In this document: piece by piece, positions 62,982-64,000 of the stretch
Layout of the letters: every line of letters begins with the position of its first letter
Numbering within the stretch: position 1 is the stretch's first letter
Assembly (NCBI GenBank): GCA_019358895.1
Contig: JAHHIG010000007.1
Location: forward strand, 124,001-188,000
Source: Tildeniella nuda ZEHNDER 1965/U140
GTDB taxonomy: Bacteria; Cyanobacteriota; Cyanobacteriia; Leptolyngbyales; Leptolyngbyaceae
Reading direction: 5' to 3'
DNA length: 64,000 nt
Made by a program: the position numbers and the translations under genes
The notes under the pieces: generated by a model
What the model was told of the DNA's origin: nothing
What the model saw: only the letters and a program-made list of their open reading frames with translations
Database searches by the model: none

Positions 62982-64000
62982 CTAACGCTGCTTAGACGGA
63001 ACTTCCTTACTGGTTGGAAGAGAACTATCGGGATCAGTATCCGGGACATCCGCGAGCTTTGGCTTGTAGGGTCCGCGTCGATACCGCGCTTCAGCCGTTT
63101 TGATAACGATATAGAGGATTGGCACAACAAAGAGACTGAGGATAGTGGCAACGCACATCCCGCCAACGGTCGCCGCTCCCAACGATCGGCGAGCAGCAGC
63201 ACCCGCCCCGGTTGCAATCAGAAGGGGAACAGCACCCACAATGGCAGAGATTGCAGTCATCAAAATGGGTCGTAGTCGCTCTTGCGAGGCCTCCACGGCT
63301 GCTTTTGTAATGCTCCAGCCTTCCTCATAGAGCTGGTTCGCAAATTCCACGATGAGAATACCGTTTTTACTTGCCATCCCAATTAGCATGACAAAGCCAA
63401 TCTGAGTGTAAACATCGTTAGCCGTGCCGTTCAGCAAAATAGCAACCAACGCGCCCAGAATTGCCAACGGCACCGTCAGCAGAATAATGAAGGGATCAAT
63501 GTAGCTCTCGTATTGAGCTGCCAGAGTCAGATAGACGAAAACAACCCCCAGCGCAAAGATAAAGATGGCACTGCCGCCAGATTCAATTTCTTCCAACGAC
63601 AACCCAGACCATTGATAACCAAAGCCCCTGGGTAACGTTTCTTTCGCTACCGCTTCCATTGCTTGTAGCGCTTGCCCAGAGCTAACGCCGGGTGCCGGTG
63701 CCCCTGTAATTTCGACAGAGCGATACAGGTTGTAATGAGTGATGATGGACGGACCGATCGTCTGAGTAATCGTCACCAGGTTACTAAGCGGAATCATTCT
63801 GCCCGTTTGCGATCGCACATACAGCCGCTTAATGTCCTCTGGGTTTGAGCGAAACTGCTTGTCCGCCTGCACATAAACCCGATAGGTGCGTTCAAACTGG
63901 TTGAAGTCGTTGACGTAAGTTGAACCCAATGACGTTTGCAGCGTGTTGAAGATATCTTCTAACGGTACCTGGAGTTGATTTGCCCGCGTACGATCAACCT
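62982..64000 (-). CDS. RND efflux pump, AcrB/HAE1-type, C-terminal part
   Basis: The frame is open to the right edge; the first visible residues are VDRTRANQLQVPLEDIFNTL, the AcrB-like porter segment, then LGSTYVNDFNQF and YVQADKQFRSNPEDIKRLYV. Later come GYQWSGLSLEE, the helices AIFIFALGVVFVYLTLAAQYES and IGFVMLIGMASKNGILIVEFAN, RLRPILMTA and a basic tail. This is about the last 340 residues of a roughly 1050-residue proton-driven inner-membrane exporter. Its adaptor and outer-membrane partner would lie outside the window. Confidence 0.95.
   Translation of the reverse strand, partial: VDRTRANQLQVPLEDIFNTLQTSLGSTYVNDFNQFERTYRVYVQADKQFRSNPEDIKRLYVRSQTGRMIPLSNLVTITQTIGPSIITHYNLYRSVEITGAPAPGVSSGQALQAMEAVAKETLPRGFGYQWSGLSLEEIESGGSAIFIFALGVVFVYLTLAAQYESYIDPFIILLTVPLAILGALVAILLNGTANDVYTQIGFVMLIGMASKNGILIVEFANQLYEEGWSITKAAVEASQERLRPILMTAISAIVGAVPLLIATGAGAAARRSLGAATVGGMCVATILSLFVVPILYIVIKTAEARYRRGPYKPKLADVPDTDPDSSLPTSKEVPSKQR

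Overview
The window is chromosomal DNA of a cyanobacterium, probably a filamentous Leptolyngbya-like lineage. The evidence is the HIP1 octamer (GCGATCGC) recurring in and between genes, heptamer repeats and mobile repeat palindromes of cyanobacterial type, and a lineage-typical gene set: SLH-domain porin, RibBA with a C-terminal extension, DUF4079, DUF1275, DUF1400 hydrolase and an exosortase/PEP-CTERM pair. No rRNA, tRNA, CRISPR array or prophage was seen. The only transposase is a dead IS1-family remnant.

Layout. 1-7.6 kb: a PAS sensor cut by the left edge, then a WD40 Ser/Thr kinase, a membrane 4Fe-4S polyferredoxin and an FHA/flavin reductase/2Fe-2S fusion, all on the + strand. 8-16 kb: a multi-domain response regulator overlapping a Cache/HAMP/five-PAS histidine kinase, then two REC-only proteins bracketing an aquaporin. 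16-21.3 kb: argC, ribBA, an OmpR-type regulator and a peroxiredoxin fused to a cold-shock-like domain. 21.3-30 kb (- strand): small membrane and exported proteins, a nucleobase permease, a porin and a Na+/H+ antiporter. 30-34.3 kb: a PEP-CTERM integral membrane protein and its exosortase/EpsI fusion. 34.5-38.6 kb: an AraC regulator divergent from an azoreductase/DUF1772 pair, then an alpha/beta hydrolase. 38.7-40.4 kb: a decay zone with the IS1 remnant, a small membrane gene and an Imm1-like fragment. 40.4-46.6 kb: cNMP-type histidine kinase plus UBP zinc finger, glmU, an HD-GYP regulator, small proteins and crcB. 46.7-57.4 kb: a Ser/Thr kinase with a glycine-zipper membrane domain, an AI-2E family protein, cysS, a COG0523 GTPase, an Fe-S ferredoxin, and an FHA kinase next to a PP2C phosphatase. 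57.7-64 kb: a secreted GH5-CBM2 cellulase, a HerA-like ATPase, a SUI1 factor, an exported protein bracketed by inverted repeats, and the C-terminal part of an RND pump cut by the right edge.

Signalling dominates: three eukaryotic-type kinases, two FHA proteins, one PP2C phosphatase, two histidine kinases, a further PAS sensor and five response regulators. The most unusual candidates are the kinase/polyferredoxin/FHA-reductase cluster at 2.1-7.6 kb, which looks like a phosphorylation-gated electron-transfer chain without a described acceptor; the exosortase-EpsI fusion with a dedicated-looking substrate; and the peroxiredoxin/cold-shock fusion. All functional links between neighbours are inference from gene order and domain content.
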